This document shows positions 47,330 to 57,309 of a DNA stretch of 64,000 nucleotides, in pieces. The notes beneath the pieces are model-generated. The model was given only the letters and a program-made list of their open reading frames with translations, made no database searches and had not been told where the DNA came from. Numbering within the stretch: the stretch's first letter is position 1; every line of letters begins with the position of its first letter. The stretch comes from Sycobia sp. Sy_11 (taxonomy: Eukaryota > Arthropoda > Insecta > Hymenoptera > Epichrysomallidae): NCBI GenBank assembly GCA_018907035.1, contig JACCIC010000015.1:1986001-2050000 (forward strand), in the 5' to 3' direction. Made by a program: the position numbers and the translations under genes.

Positions 47330-48500
47330 CGTCAGCGATCAAATTTGCAGTCGCTCACTTTGAAGCAGCATTGACGTTGCATTCGGTTTTTATAGGTAGA
47401 TGCATTTGTAACACATGACTATTATTACACTAAATAAGTTTTTCTACGACACTTAGAATTATTAAAATATGGAACAGCTTAATAAATAACAAAATCTTTC
47501 TACTTATCTAGTCTAGTTCACTTCTTATTGGCTCATATTTGTTCCTAAAACACGATTTAATATCATCAAACTGACACTGACAAAGAGATAACATGCAACA
47601 AATACACCACCACAAAAATACGTGAATATTTTTTTTTTTTTTTTTATTAAGCTTTTAAACCTCTCATAAGGTTAATACGTGAATATATAGTAACTAAACT
47701 CCAAAAAGTGACAGATTGAAGTAAAATTAAAAACAGTTTTAACATTTTGATGAACAAGTTGGTATTTTTAATATACGAGTTTCGAAGAAAATAATTATTA
47801 GAATATGATTTTATTAATACTTTATGGGTTGTAGGCTCTGGTAATAAAAGAGATATTTATTATATAAGCATACAATATTTAAGGTTAATTCGTGCGTCAT
47901 CATCAGATGTGAATGTATCTGCGAAACATTAATAATACATATAAGCATCATAGATCGCATGATTTTTATAGGAGCTACGTAACGTAACTGCCTCTGGCTA
48001 TCTTGAATGTGAAATTAACAATACAACATACTATTTTTGGCCTGGTTATGTTAATAAGTTTCTTTTCTCGTTTAGTATCATGTAATCTAATGCAAGGAAA
48101 ATATATGTGCGAAACGCTCAAAATAACAGAATTAAGAATAAATAGCTTAGAATATCACTGAATTTAACGACCGGTAAATTGAATTTGCAGCTTCAATTAT
48201 TCAGAAGCAAATTAGAGCATGAATATGTGAAGCATGCAGTTATTAAACTAAAATCTACTACTTTCGAATTAGATAGTCAATCATACGATAAATTTAATCT
48301 GAGACATAACACATAGGTGAATATTATTTTAGTTGTTTACTTTAGAGGTAAAAGTAATATTGATTCGAGTAATATTACTAATCAAATTACTTGGGACATG
48401 TGTGCTGCTTCTTAGAAGTTTTAACGTTTTTTTACGCCTAAAATGCGGTACGAATTTTGAAGGAGCGATTGATAAAATATATTCAAATATTGTGTATATC
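47330..48500. other. AT-rich intergenic DNA, nothing recognised
   Basis: No gene seen. A run of 18 T lies at 47628-47645. Confidence 0.45.
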
Positions 48501-48623
48501 ACTATCTAGCTGTCTATTCAGTACATTATCAGTTGATTGTATATACAACATTTCGGATATTTTACGCTTGGAATAACTATTCGCGTTCGAAGATTTTTAG
48601 AGTATTCCAATGAAACCCCTGCC

Positions 48624-48737
48624 TGCATTTATCAGCATGGATATACACCGTCGTTTCTTCTATGTGCGAAGCAATGCAATTTTACAGTTAATTTTATAAA
48701 CAACATTGGCTGTGTACCGTTTGTTATTATCGTCTTT
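48624..48737 (+). pseudogene. Possible degenerin/ENaC (pickpocket-type) channel fragment
   Basis: A plus-strand frame reads ACIYQHGYTPSFLLCAKQCN, then FTVNFINNIGCVPFVI. The pattern (Y..S..)LCxxxC followed about ten residues later by GCVPF resembles the extracellular cysteine-rich signature of DEG/ENaC channels (CLxEC...CGCVPF). The first cysteine of CGC is Ile here. The frame has no ATG, and no other exon was found nearby. It is probably a fragment, and chance similarity cannot be excluded. Confidence 0.25.
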
Positions 48738-48769
48738 TCCTACTCTAATTATTTTACTTAAATTTGTAT

Positions 48770-49500
48770 TAATAAAAGGAATGATGTGTATATTAAAGTT
48801 TCACACTTAGAAGATTTGACATAAAGGTGATTGTGTAAAGGTAACCCAGTGGTCGATAATACTTGTTTTTTATTATTTTTGTTTTTACGTAGATTAGACC
48901 GGCTGCTATCTTATACTAACGACTTCAGCAGGTGGTCTAGGGAGAAACGTACAAAATAGACTTTCCTCAGTTTATTAAAATTATCGACATTTTTTTCAGA
49001 ACTTTTTCAATTTTTTCTCGCACACTCCTTGTAATATAAAGATCTGATAATTATGGCTCAATCGCCGGAAGGGCATATCAATGCTTAGCATCGCTTTTGT
49101 GAAACAATTCAAGTGTTTAAATATATTTTATTACACTGTTTGAATTTTGAATAAATGATTAAATTTATATCTAAGCTTTTTTGTTAAATTTTAAATCGAA
49201 AAATAATCAAATTTCATGAATTTTTACAAAAGACAGCATTAAATTAAAATTTTAAGAATCCCTAATTTAGCAAAATTTAAACAACTGCTGTTTCTAACTA
49301 AGATATTATAAAGCTGATATATCCTGAAACATTTTTAATAGGACCTGATTATTAATCATCCTTGTTTTACGAAATATTATAAAAAATACACACTACACTG
49401 TATTATTATATAAGAAATTTAAAATTTCCAAGGAACTGGAAAAAAAAAGAAATAAAAATACACAATTGTTTAGTTTAAAATTATTTTCATTCATATATTG
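48770..49500. other. AT-rich intergenic DNA, nothing recognised
   Basis: No gene or repeat recognised. Confidence 0.45.
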
Positions 49501-49574
49501 GATGGCTTGATAACAGTTACATCGACAATTATATACCTATTGTAAAATATTCTATATTATTATAATATTCCTTT

Positions 49575-49976
49575 TTAAGAATTCGACAATTTTTTGGCGT
49601 AGACCTTAATTTCTAATTTTAAACCGTACTTTTCTGACGGGTTAATCTGAAATTGTAAATTTATTATCCTTTGTCCTATACCGCCTGCAAGCACAGTTAG
49701 TTCGAAGTTATTTCCTAAGCCCGACTTTTTCATTACTGAATATCTTGAAATAACATATTTTTGATTGGTACCGTACAATAGTGTAGAAGTATTGTTCGAT
49801 ATGGGCGATGGAAGAAGCACGATAACATCGTTTTTTATCAATACTTCACCTTTGTTTGTCTGGTTGGTTAAATTAGAAGACGAACTAGCATCATCGTTTT
49901 CGGAACATGGAAGAGCGGATGTAATTGATATTTGAACAGCGATGAAAAAAAATATAAATGACTTCAGTGATGCCAT
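49575..49976 (-). CDS. Short secreted MBF2-like protein, array gene 10
   Basis: This intronless gene encodes 133 residues from the ATG at 49976. The signal MASLKSFIFFFIAVQISITS is followed by ALPCSEND. A short Ser/Asn/Asp-rich stretch replaces the long acidic linker of genes 3-8, and there is no DWE motif. The domain reads VIVLLPSPIS, KYVISRYSVMKKSGLGNNFE, TVLAGGIGQRIINLQFQINP and LKLEIKVYAKKLSNS. It is closest to gene 11 and to the pseudogene at 61.7 kb. CCAGTA with its A at 50009 could be an initiator, giving a 33-nt leader, but the TATA-like sequence upstream is poor. Its MASLK start is the same as in gene 6. Confidence 0.78.
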   Translation of the reverse strand: MASLKSFIFFFIAVQISITSALPCSENDDASSSSNLTNQTNKGEVLIKNDVIVLLPSPISNNTSTLLYGTNQKYVISRYSVMKKSGLGNNFELTVLAGGIGQRIINLQFQINPSEKYGLKLEIKVYAKKLSNS

Positions 49977-50678
49977 ACTTATTTTTGTTTCACGAACTCT
50001 TGACTTACTGGCGCTTGTAACTTTTAGTATTTGTTAAATTTCAGAAGCTATCAGTATTATGAAATTTATAATAGAATACTTATGATGAGCAGCTCAGTCA
50101 CTATATCCAATACTAATAAATTATGAAAATGTTTCAATTTATATATATCGGCGTCCCCACCTTTTTTTTAATGAGTTGTAACAACTGTGCATTAATACTT
50201 TTATAAATATTTTTATAAAAAAAAAATTAAATAATATTCCTTAAGTTCTTTTTTCGCCCAATGGTTAATTTACTATTTTATTTCGTCCAACAAAATTTTT
50301 ACCGGTAAACGTCTACTATTTGTGTGGTAAAGAGTCTACCACACACGTTGAAATTTTCACAATAACAAAATATGCTTTCTAATATAGGAAAAAAGTATTT
50401 ATTTTGTATAATTATTTTATTGAATATTTATGAGCAGTATCTGGATTGTTTTAAAGCAAATAATAAATCAAATGAGATAAATGAGATATCGAGCTTTCCA
50501 TTTTGCTTATATTAATTGGGAATTCCAATATCAGATTAAGAAATTTTATGATTTATTCTAATACTTCCTGAAATCATAATTTATAATATTTAAAATTACA
50601 TAGAAATACAAAATAAGTGCATGTTTATTGAGAAGAATTGAGTAATGAAAAACTATTTGTTGAAATTTCAAAATTTAT

Positions 50679-50874
50679 TTAAAATTTATGTGGAAGAACA
50701 GAGAAAAGGATGATATATACCACGAGTATAATGGCTGCTCCAACGCCAAACTGAGAGTAGCTTGATCCTTCTATCTAACTTTTCCAGAAAATGTACTAAA
50801 GCGCGTAAACCCAGCTTACAGAGCTAGGCTGATTCGATTACCTGGTTCTGCTTCCTATTCCTGCTCATTGCCAT
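50679..50874 (-). CDS. Candidate two-exon membrane micropeptide, 42 codons
   Basis: Exon 1 (50874-50842) encodes MAMSRNRKQNQ and ends CAG before GTAATC. Exon 2 (50774-50679) follows an acceptor AAAAGTTAG and encodes IEGSSYSQFGVGAAI, then ILVVYIILFSVLPHKF and TAA. The intron would be 67 nt, a usual insect size, in phase 0. AATAAA overlaps the stop (50680-50675). The product would have a basic N-terminus and one transmembrane helix (about residues 20-38). A second Met at codon 3 has a better context (G at -3). An alternative acceptor 4 nt downstream also leaves an open but less membrane-like frame. The block is clearly richer in G+C than its flanks. I do not recognise a named family, and both exons are too short for ordinary ORF calling. 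Transcript evidence would decide. Confidence 0.4.
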
Positions 50875-50899
50875 TCAACCCGCGAAATACAGAAATATG

Positions 50900-53800
50900 C
50901 GATTAATAAATCTGTATATTTGTTTACAATTTTCATTTCGAATCGGTTACCTAAGAATCAGATTTAATTTATAATCATGAAATCTCTAAATGACATATGT
51001 ATATACACAGATATATATATATATATATATAACGACATATATAGGTAAATTTATATCAGAAAAATTTAACCAGTAGTAAATTAAGTTATCCATATTTAAA
51101 ATTAAATACAGTATTAATGTATTACTTAATATTGCAATTATGATAAGACGAATTTTAATATTTACATATGTATTATTTATAAAACTCGTTTCATAGTCCT
51201 TGTCATTTTCAAATATACCGAGGTCAATTTCTGACATTGAAAAATCGGGTACGCACTGCTTTGTAAAGGCAACTGTGTAGGCCTCAACGAGCAACCAAAC
51301 CAAAGCCTCTACAGTCTGGGCCAAAAATTGTTCTATTGAAACAATTACTATCAACAAATTCATATTAATAAAACTTAAAATATCCTTTTTATTTTATTTC
51401 ATATGCCTTTTACAAGAAAACGAAAACAAAATAGAAAGGCGATACACTTCGATATTCTGTATGTATTGTTTCAAATGGTAATGAACTATTGTCGTTGCTC
51501 TCGGAACACGTAATATCAATAAATTTAATTCGCGTTTGAATTTAAATTAAATTAAGCATTGTGATTTAAAATTGTAAGGAAAAATACTAGAGACATACTA
51601 TTCAATGTAAATACCTTCAAACATTAGACATTCGTTACTTTCATAATTAGCAAATAAAATGAAATGACGAAACTACAAAGGCTGATTAATGCCGCTACGA
51701 AAGATGGAATCAATATAGTTGCCATTAAATTAGATATTTGTATCAAAAAATCTACAAAAGAACAAAAGATGGGAGAAATTAATTAATATACGAGATTATT
51801 TTATCGATATACAAGATTCAGGAGAATTTTTTTGAGCAACGATTCCTTGTCTTATTACTCTGACATCTTACATTACATATTTAACAATACATTTATGTTT
51901 TGATTTAAGCTATACGAAAAAAACTGCCTTAGCGAGCGCCTGAAAGCTGCAAGAAGAATCTGCTCCTCTTTTATCTCAGAGTCACGCGACTTTGACATTA
52001 TTTTCATGAAGTACATCGTATATTGTTATAATGCAAAGCAATATCTGTTATAATATTTCTTGTTGCACGTTAAAGGCATTTACTTCATACGAGCTTTAAA
52101 ATTGTTAAGCTGCAAATAATATATATATATATTCTGATAATGTTCTAACCTAGTTTCTATATAGCCTCATTAAAAAACAATACGTTTTCGTTTTTACCGG
52201 CCCATAAAGTTCCATCTATATTTAAACAGTAAAATTTCAATGTACTTAATTCTCGTTGAACTTTTATTTAGATTTATTTGTATCTCGTATAAAATGCATT
52301 TTAAAGCAGATTCCATTCAAAATGTAAATAACATAACGGATAAGCGGCTCCGTGAAAGAATACATTGGCGACAAGTCTAGAAAGATATATATATATCAAA
52401 AGAGAATTATAGAGTTGCAGCTCGGTTATTGGACATATGAGAAAATTTAAAGGCTCGTAGAAGAAAGCGTTAAATTTCTCTATCGCCCGGTTGAATATTA
52501 CTAGTAAAAGATCAAAAATTTATTACTTTTATTTACTTATCCTTATGACCTTATATAGTTATAACGGTGACCTAAATTAAATATCAAATGTATGTTCATG
52601 AAGTTTTCAAATAAAGCACCGCGTTTATATATAACTCAATTGGCGTACCAGTGGAAGTCGATTTCCTTATAAAATTGCAAATTCTAATTTCTTCCTCATC
52701 GGCAGAATTATCACAAACATTTTATAGGATAATTTTTTCTTTGAGATTTTAGTAATTAAAATATATTTGTAAACTATCACACCTTAATAACGCCGAGCCA
52801 CTAAACCAAAAATAGCAAAGAACCCTCTTCGATTTCTCAACCTTCCGAATTTTTTCTTCTCTCTCCTTCTATCTCTCGCCTACGCGTTGAACAACTCGTT
52901 TCATTCGTTCTCGTTTCGTTTTCATCGAACGAGCTCAATTCTTTCTCCCTTCCCTCTCGTTTTTTCTGCATACTATCCAGAAATCTCTGCCACTTCTATT
53001 TTATCCTGAATACGTTGAGGCTGAGGAGAGCGACAATTGACAGTCACTGGTTACGAAGTTCCCGATTACGCAAGAAAGGTATTTGAGTAGAACCATCAGA
53101 TTATTTAAGCTAAAGAAGAGCTCTCTTCTTATTCTCTATTTCGCAGAGAATCATCAGTTTTTCTCAATCCCTTATGCATCTATAGGTATGTATATTGTAT
53201 ATTTGGAAAATTTTAAAAATGAGCGACAGGGAGAGATATTAAATGAGTAAATTAATGCTCTAGGGCGCAATCTCAGTGAAGTTGACGCTACACGTTAAAT
53301 TCTATTCGATACCATTTTTCATGAAACCTATTCCATAAAAAGGCAGAAGCTGTCAGAAAAAGGAACAATGTCTGGCTATTCGGTTTTTTTAAACTTCTGC
53401 CTGTTACATAATCAAGCTCATGAGGAATCATCATCATGAGGAAATACGTCTTCTCTCTCTCTCTAAGCCTAGCTCAGCAAACGCGTAAACATCCGATGCA
53501 AGGTACGTACATGCAGGAGGCACAGTTTCCACCTACCAATTAGATCGATACTGAGATTTTCCAAGTTACCTCTGAAATTTCCAGTCTATCATCCAAGCAA
53601 TACTGGACGTCGTCTACCTTCTTTATCATTTCAGAGAGATAAGAAATCTATTATACATTGAACGATTTGCACGGCATTTTCTGTTTATAGAAAACATTTC
53701 CTCTACCTGTTGAGATACCTCGCGCTTTAAATAACCTTCGCAAATTGTGGCTCCTCCTTATTACGCATTACGCAACGAAAATGATTAGAGTACTTCTCTA

Positions 53801-54240
53801 TCCTCCACCGTTGCTTTCCAATAGTCCGCAATACCGCCGATGCAAGCGTGATAATTTTCACGATAATTCTCTCTAAGTGTATATAGATAACGGGCTTAAT
53901 CGAATTGCCATCATCAGGTAGATACGAAAGCTTTAGAGGCGATTTGGACAAAAAAAATTTAATATAAAAAAAAATCTATTTGATATAAGCTTAATCTATT
54001 TGATATAAGCTTATAATACATATAAAAATAACAAGATTTGTTCTGAAGTGTTACACAGAGATTAAAAAAAAAAAACACATTAGTTTTTATTATATGAAAT
54101 TTAGAATAAAATGTTAAGTTTTATTAATATAATCAAAAGACGTTAAAAGTGATTTATAGTATACAGGATGCGCTAATAAAATAGGAATAGAATTTCGATA
54201 AGATTCAATGATAAAATTAATTAAAAAATTTTATAATTTC
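50900..54240. other. Intergenic DNA, mostly AT-rich
   Basis: A minus frame at 51363-50986 has a GC-richer part (51200-51330) but no family match. A pyrimidine-rich block spans about 52830-53000. The minus frame 53727-53951 has no motif. Nothing else is recognised. Confidence 0.4.
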
Positions 54241-54301
54241 TAATTCATTTAATTTTATCATTTACAAAATATTTACATCGTCGATAATTAATTTAAAAGA
54301 A

Positions 54302-54688
54302 TCACGGTTCACACCGAATAACTAGAACTTCCTCCTTTTGCACTATAAGTTTTTTGTAGACTTCAACTTGGACAGTCAAGCTGTGTACTTCGGTCTTACT
54401 AATATTGAATTGTAGTTCGATCGACTTTTGTCCCAGTCCGCCTGAAATGACGTGGGTTTCGTAAAGTTTTCCGAGGCCTGAATGTACTTTCGTTCGATAG
54501 CTTGAGATTTCGTAGCCCCCGTGCGCAATAAATTTTCTGGTAGGACTTACAGTTGACGATGGGCTGAGCGCAACGATGTCACCTTTCAATAACTTCTCCG
54601 AAACAGGGTCGTTGGGAGCAGGATGCGTCGATATCATTGATGCTGGTATAATAATTAAGAAGCAGTAAAACACATTTAATGGCGCCAT
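54302..54688 (-). CDS. Short secreted MBF2-like protein, array gene 11
   Basis: This intronless gene encodes 128 residues from the ATG at 54688. The signal MAPLNVFYCFLIIIPASMIS precedes THPAPND, giving the HPA start seen in genes 1, 4 and 5. No acidic linker. The domain shows KGDIVALSPSSTV, YEISSYRTKVHSGLGKLYET, VISGGLGQKSIELQFNISK and LTVQVEVYKKL. The C-terminus is extended by about 15 residues (VQKEEVLVIRCEP) relative to gene 10, and this tail is unlike that of genes 4, 5 and 8. It links the two halves of the array: HPA start as in the left block, GGxGQK core as in the right block. No strong TATA box was seen. Confidence 0.78.
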   Translation of the reverse strand: MAPLNVFYCFLIIIPASMISTHPAPNDPVSEKLLKGDIVALSPSSTVSPTRKFIAHGGYEISSYRTKVHSGLGKLYETHVISGGLGQKSIELQFNISKTEVHSLTVQVEVYKKLIVQKEEVLVIRCEP

Positions 54689-54951
54689 CCTATTGCCTTT
54701 TCACAAACTTTGATTTTCTGATATTAGGGGACAATTATTAATGAAGAACAAAGATCATTTTCACAGATTAACGGAAACTGCACAGAATCTACTACTACTC
54801 GTGTAATGAAAAACTTTTATAACTGAATCATTAAAATACTTTTAATATAATCATGCAATAAGCATCTACACAAAATGATAAATTAGCAGTAGATTATCTT
54901 CCGATTTCTATGGATATCATACATATATATATAAATACAATATATTTACAC

Positions 54952-54952
<1 letters not shown>

Positions 54953-54999
<47 letters not shown>
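54953..54999. repeat. (TA)n microsatellite
   Basis: Pure TA run. Confidence 0.95.
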
Positions 55000-55001
<2 letters not shown>

Positions 55002-57122
55002 TTTCTTATATTTATAAATTAGATTCTTGAGTCATTTATTTTACAAGCTTAACCATATTTTCAATGGAAAAACAAATAAATGATAAGAAATTTATAGAAC
55101 ATAGATCTGCTAAGGTCTCGGCCTTCCTTTTCTTTCTTTGTATTTTGTATAATAATATTTTAATAATTTATATTGTAAATTACACAATAAGAAATTCATG
55201 GTTTTAAAAGTCTCAACATAATAGATCTCAGAATGAATGAATTTTGAAAGCATCTGCAACATTTATTTTTCTAGTAAATGATAATTTACTGTTCTATTTT
55301 AAAGTAAAATTGCTTACTTAGAAACGATGACGCGAAGGTTACAATAGAAAATCTAAATCCGTTACGCATTAGTTAGCAAGAATGGATGAGATAATTTATA
55401 ATGTACAGAATCAACTCTATGAAAGAACTTTGAGATACTTATGATCTATATTTTAGAATATTTTGACTCTAATTCGAGTATAAAGCAATAAATAAAATAA
55501 AACATAGTTTTCTCTGTGAGATAATGCGCGCTGAAAGTAGGAAATTAGTGGTTGGTTAAGCCACCAAAGAACAAGGGTGCCGGTTCAAGCTGACGCCACT
55601 CTGTGATGGGTCGGACTGTTTCAAGATGTTTCAGGTTAAAATTCTTTTTTCAGTTTTATTTATTTATTTATTTTTTTTTTGAAAGCTCGCTGAAATATTG
55701 ATTGCAAACCTTTTTCTGTATTAATTCATAATTTAACAATAGAATAATCACAATTAATATTGATTATAAAAAATGCGATAAAACGATTGGATGTCTTCCT
55801 AAATATATTTTTTTTTTAAAACGCGGGTATGGGAAAAATTCATCTTGTCCTTTATATGCGCGAATCTTTTTTTATTGTACATGAAATTTTCATGCAAAAT
55901 TGAATACTTTCAATTTTATTTAAAATCATTGCTTGATGAATATTGATTCTTTACTTGAATAAATTTTTTGAACAATTGTACAAAATATATTCGGTTTAAA
56001 TATAATACATTTGAAGCCCTGATTTATATTTTTATGATTTTATGTTATTTATAAACTTTTGCACATAATAGCCTTTGATGAACGTCTTTAATGATATAAT
56101 CTGTCTACTAATAAGTTTCCATATTACATTATCAATTTCTCTTGGCTTTCTGTTGCATTCTATAGATAAATTCTTATCTCAAAAATAATTTTTTTTATAA
56201 ATAATATATTTTACTTACTTTAAATAAAGAAAAATAAATAAAATTTTAATAATTAAGTTAGTAATTGTAATAATTAATTGTAATTTTATTTTGTCGCAAT
56301 TGTATATTAATAATAATTGTAACTGTTAATTGTAATAATATAATTTAGCATATTTAATTTCGATCGTACATATTGAAAGTTACTCCAATGTAAATAGCAC
56401 ACGTTAAGTTTTAATCAACGATTCACTATCAGATTTTTAATTCAAAAATAAAAATTATAATAAAAGTTAGGATTTAATGAAAACAATTTTAACGATGTTG
56501 CATTATATCATCATGATATACGAACACGGTAACGTTTTCGTTTCACTCTTATTATAAGTTTGTTTTCAGCTGACATTGATTTAAATACATTTTAATACAC
56601 TTCTACGAATTCAAATATTAACATAAATTAAATTTTTCTCTCACGTAGCTGCAATGTGCCATACATATAGAGCAGCGAAATACTAATTATATCAGATTAT
56701 ATATGCATCTACGTTATTTTATAAAGAAACATAATCTAGATATATATATACGCACGTCTTGCAAAGAACTCACGATGCCAAGAATGAGGGCCTTTCTACT
56801 ACCGTTCGGTAGCGCCGCCAGTGAGGGGGAGGGAGGGATTGCGGTAAATTTTAAAAATCATAGGACTGTTCTATGGAAATGGATTTAGTAATTAATAATA
56901 CAATACTATAATTCGTTAGCAGTAAAATTTAGGTCCATGTATGTACATTTGTTGTAGAAAGCATTTAAATCTTTGCTTTTACTGAAGATAAAATATACTT
57001 TTTAGCTTGATGAAAAAGTTTGTAATTTCAGAGCACAAGTATCTCTAGTTGCATAAAACTGGAGTTTTTATAAAGCAAAAGATTTAAATGTTCTAGAGCT
57101 TAAAAATTTCAAATATAAAATA
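55000..57122. other. AT-rich intergenic DNA
   Basis: Only the tRNA-like segment at 55546 and a GC-rich patch at 56775-56850, which includes the hairpin CTACCGTTCGGTAG, stand out. The frame 56703-56888 across that patch has no motif. Confidence 0.45.
55546..55592 (+). other. tRNA-like polymerase III promoter remnant
   Basis: TAGTGGTTGGTTAAGCC resembles an A box and GGTTCAAGCTG (55582-55592) a B box, about 36 nt apart. A full tRNA fold could not be drawn. It may be a tRNA pseudogene or the head of another SINE; an AT/T-rich tail follows near 55655. Confidence 0.3.
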
Positions 57123-57297
57123 ATGGATTATGATCCACGCCGTGAAAAGTCTAGAAAAGTTTTAAGCTATAATTTTAGAATATGCATGGGGAGAAATTTG
57201 AAATTTATAAAAAATATGGAATATTTTAAATGTATTTTAGGTGATAAACGAGCATCAATAAAATGTATTTTATTATTTATTTCGATTTGTCTCTCAG
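57123..57297 (+). other. Candidate first exon with signal-like end and consensus splice donor
   Basis: The plus frame from ATG 57123 is open for 58 codons, ends with KCILLFISICLSG, and is followed by CAG and GTATGT (donor at 57298), a full-consensus 5' splice site. A hydrophobic segment at the exon end would suit a signal peptide if translation began at a later Met. No downstream exon was identified. Confidence 0.2.
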
Positions 57298-57309
57298 GTA
57301 TGTAAAAAT

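Noticed and set aside
50986..51363. 125-codon minus-strand frame, possible exon near 51200-51330
   Set aside because: The last third is an AT repeat and no family or good splice pair was found; left as intergenic.
53727..53951. 74-codon minus-strand frame in a GC-richer patch
   Set aside because: No signal, motif or splice context; too short to support.
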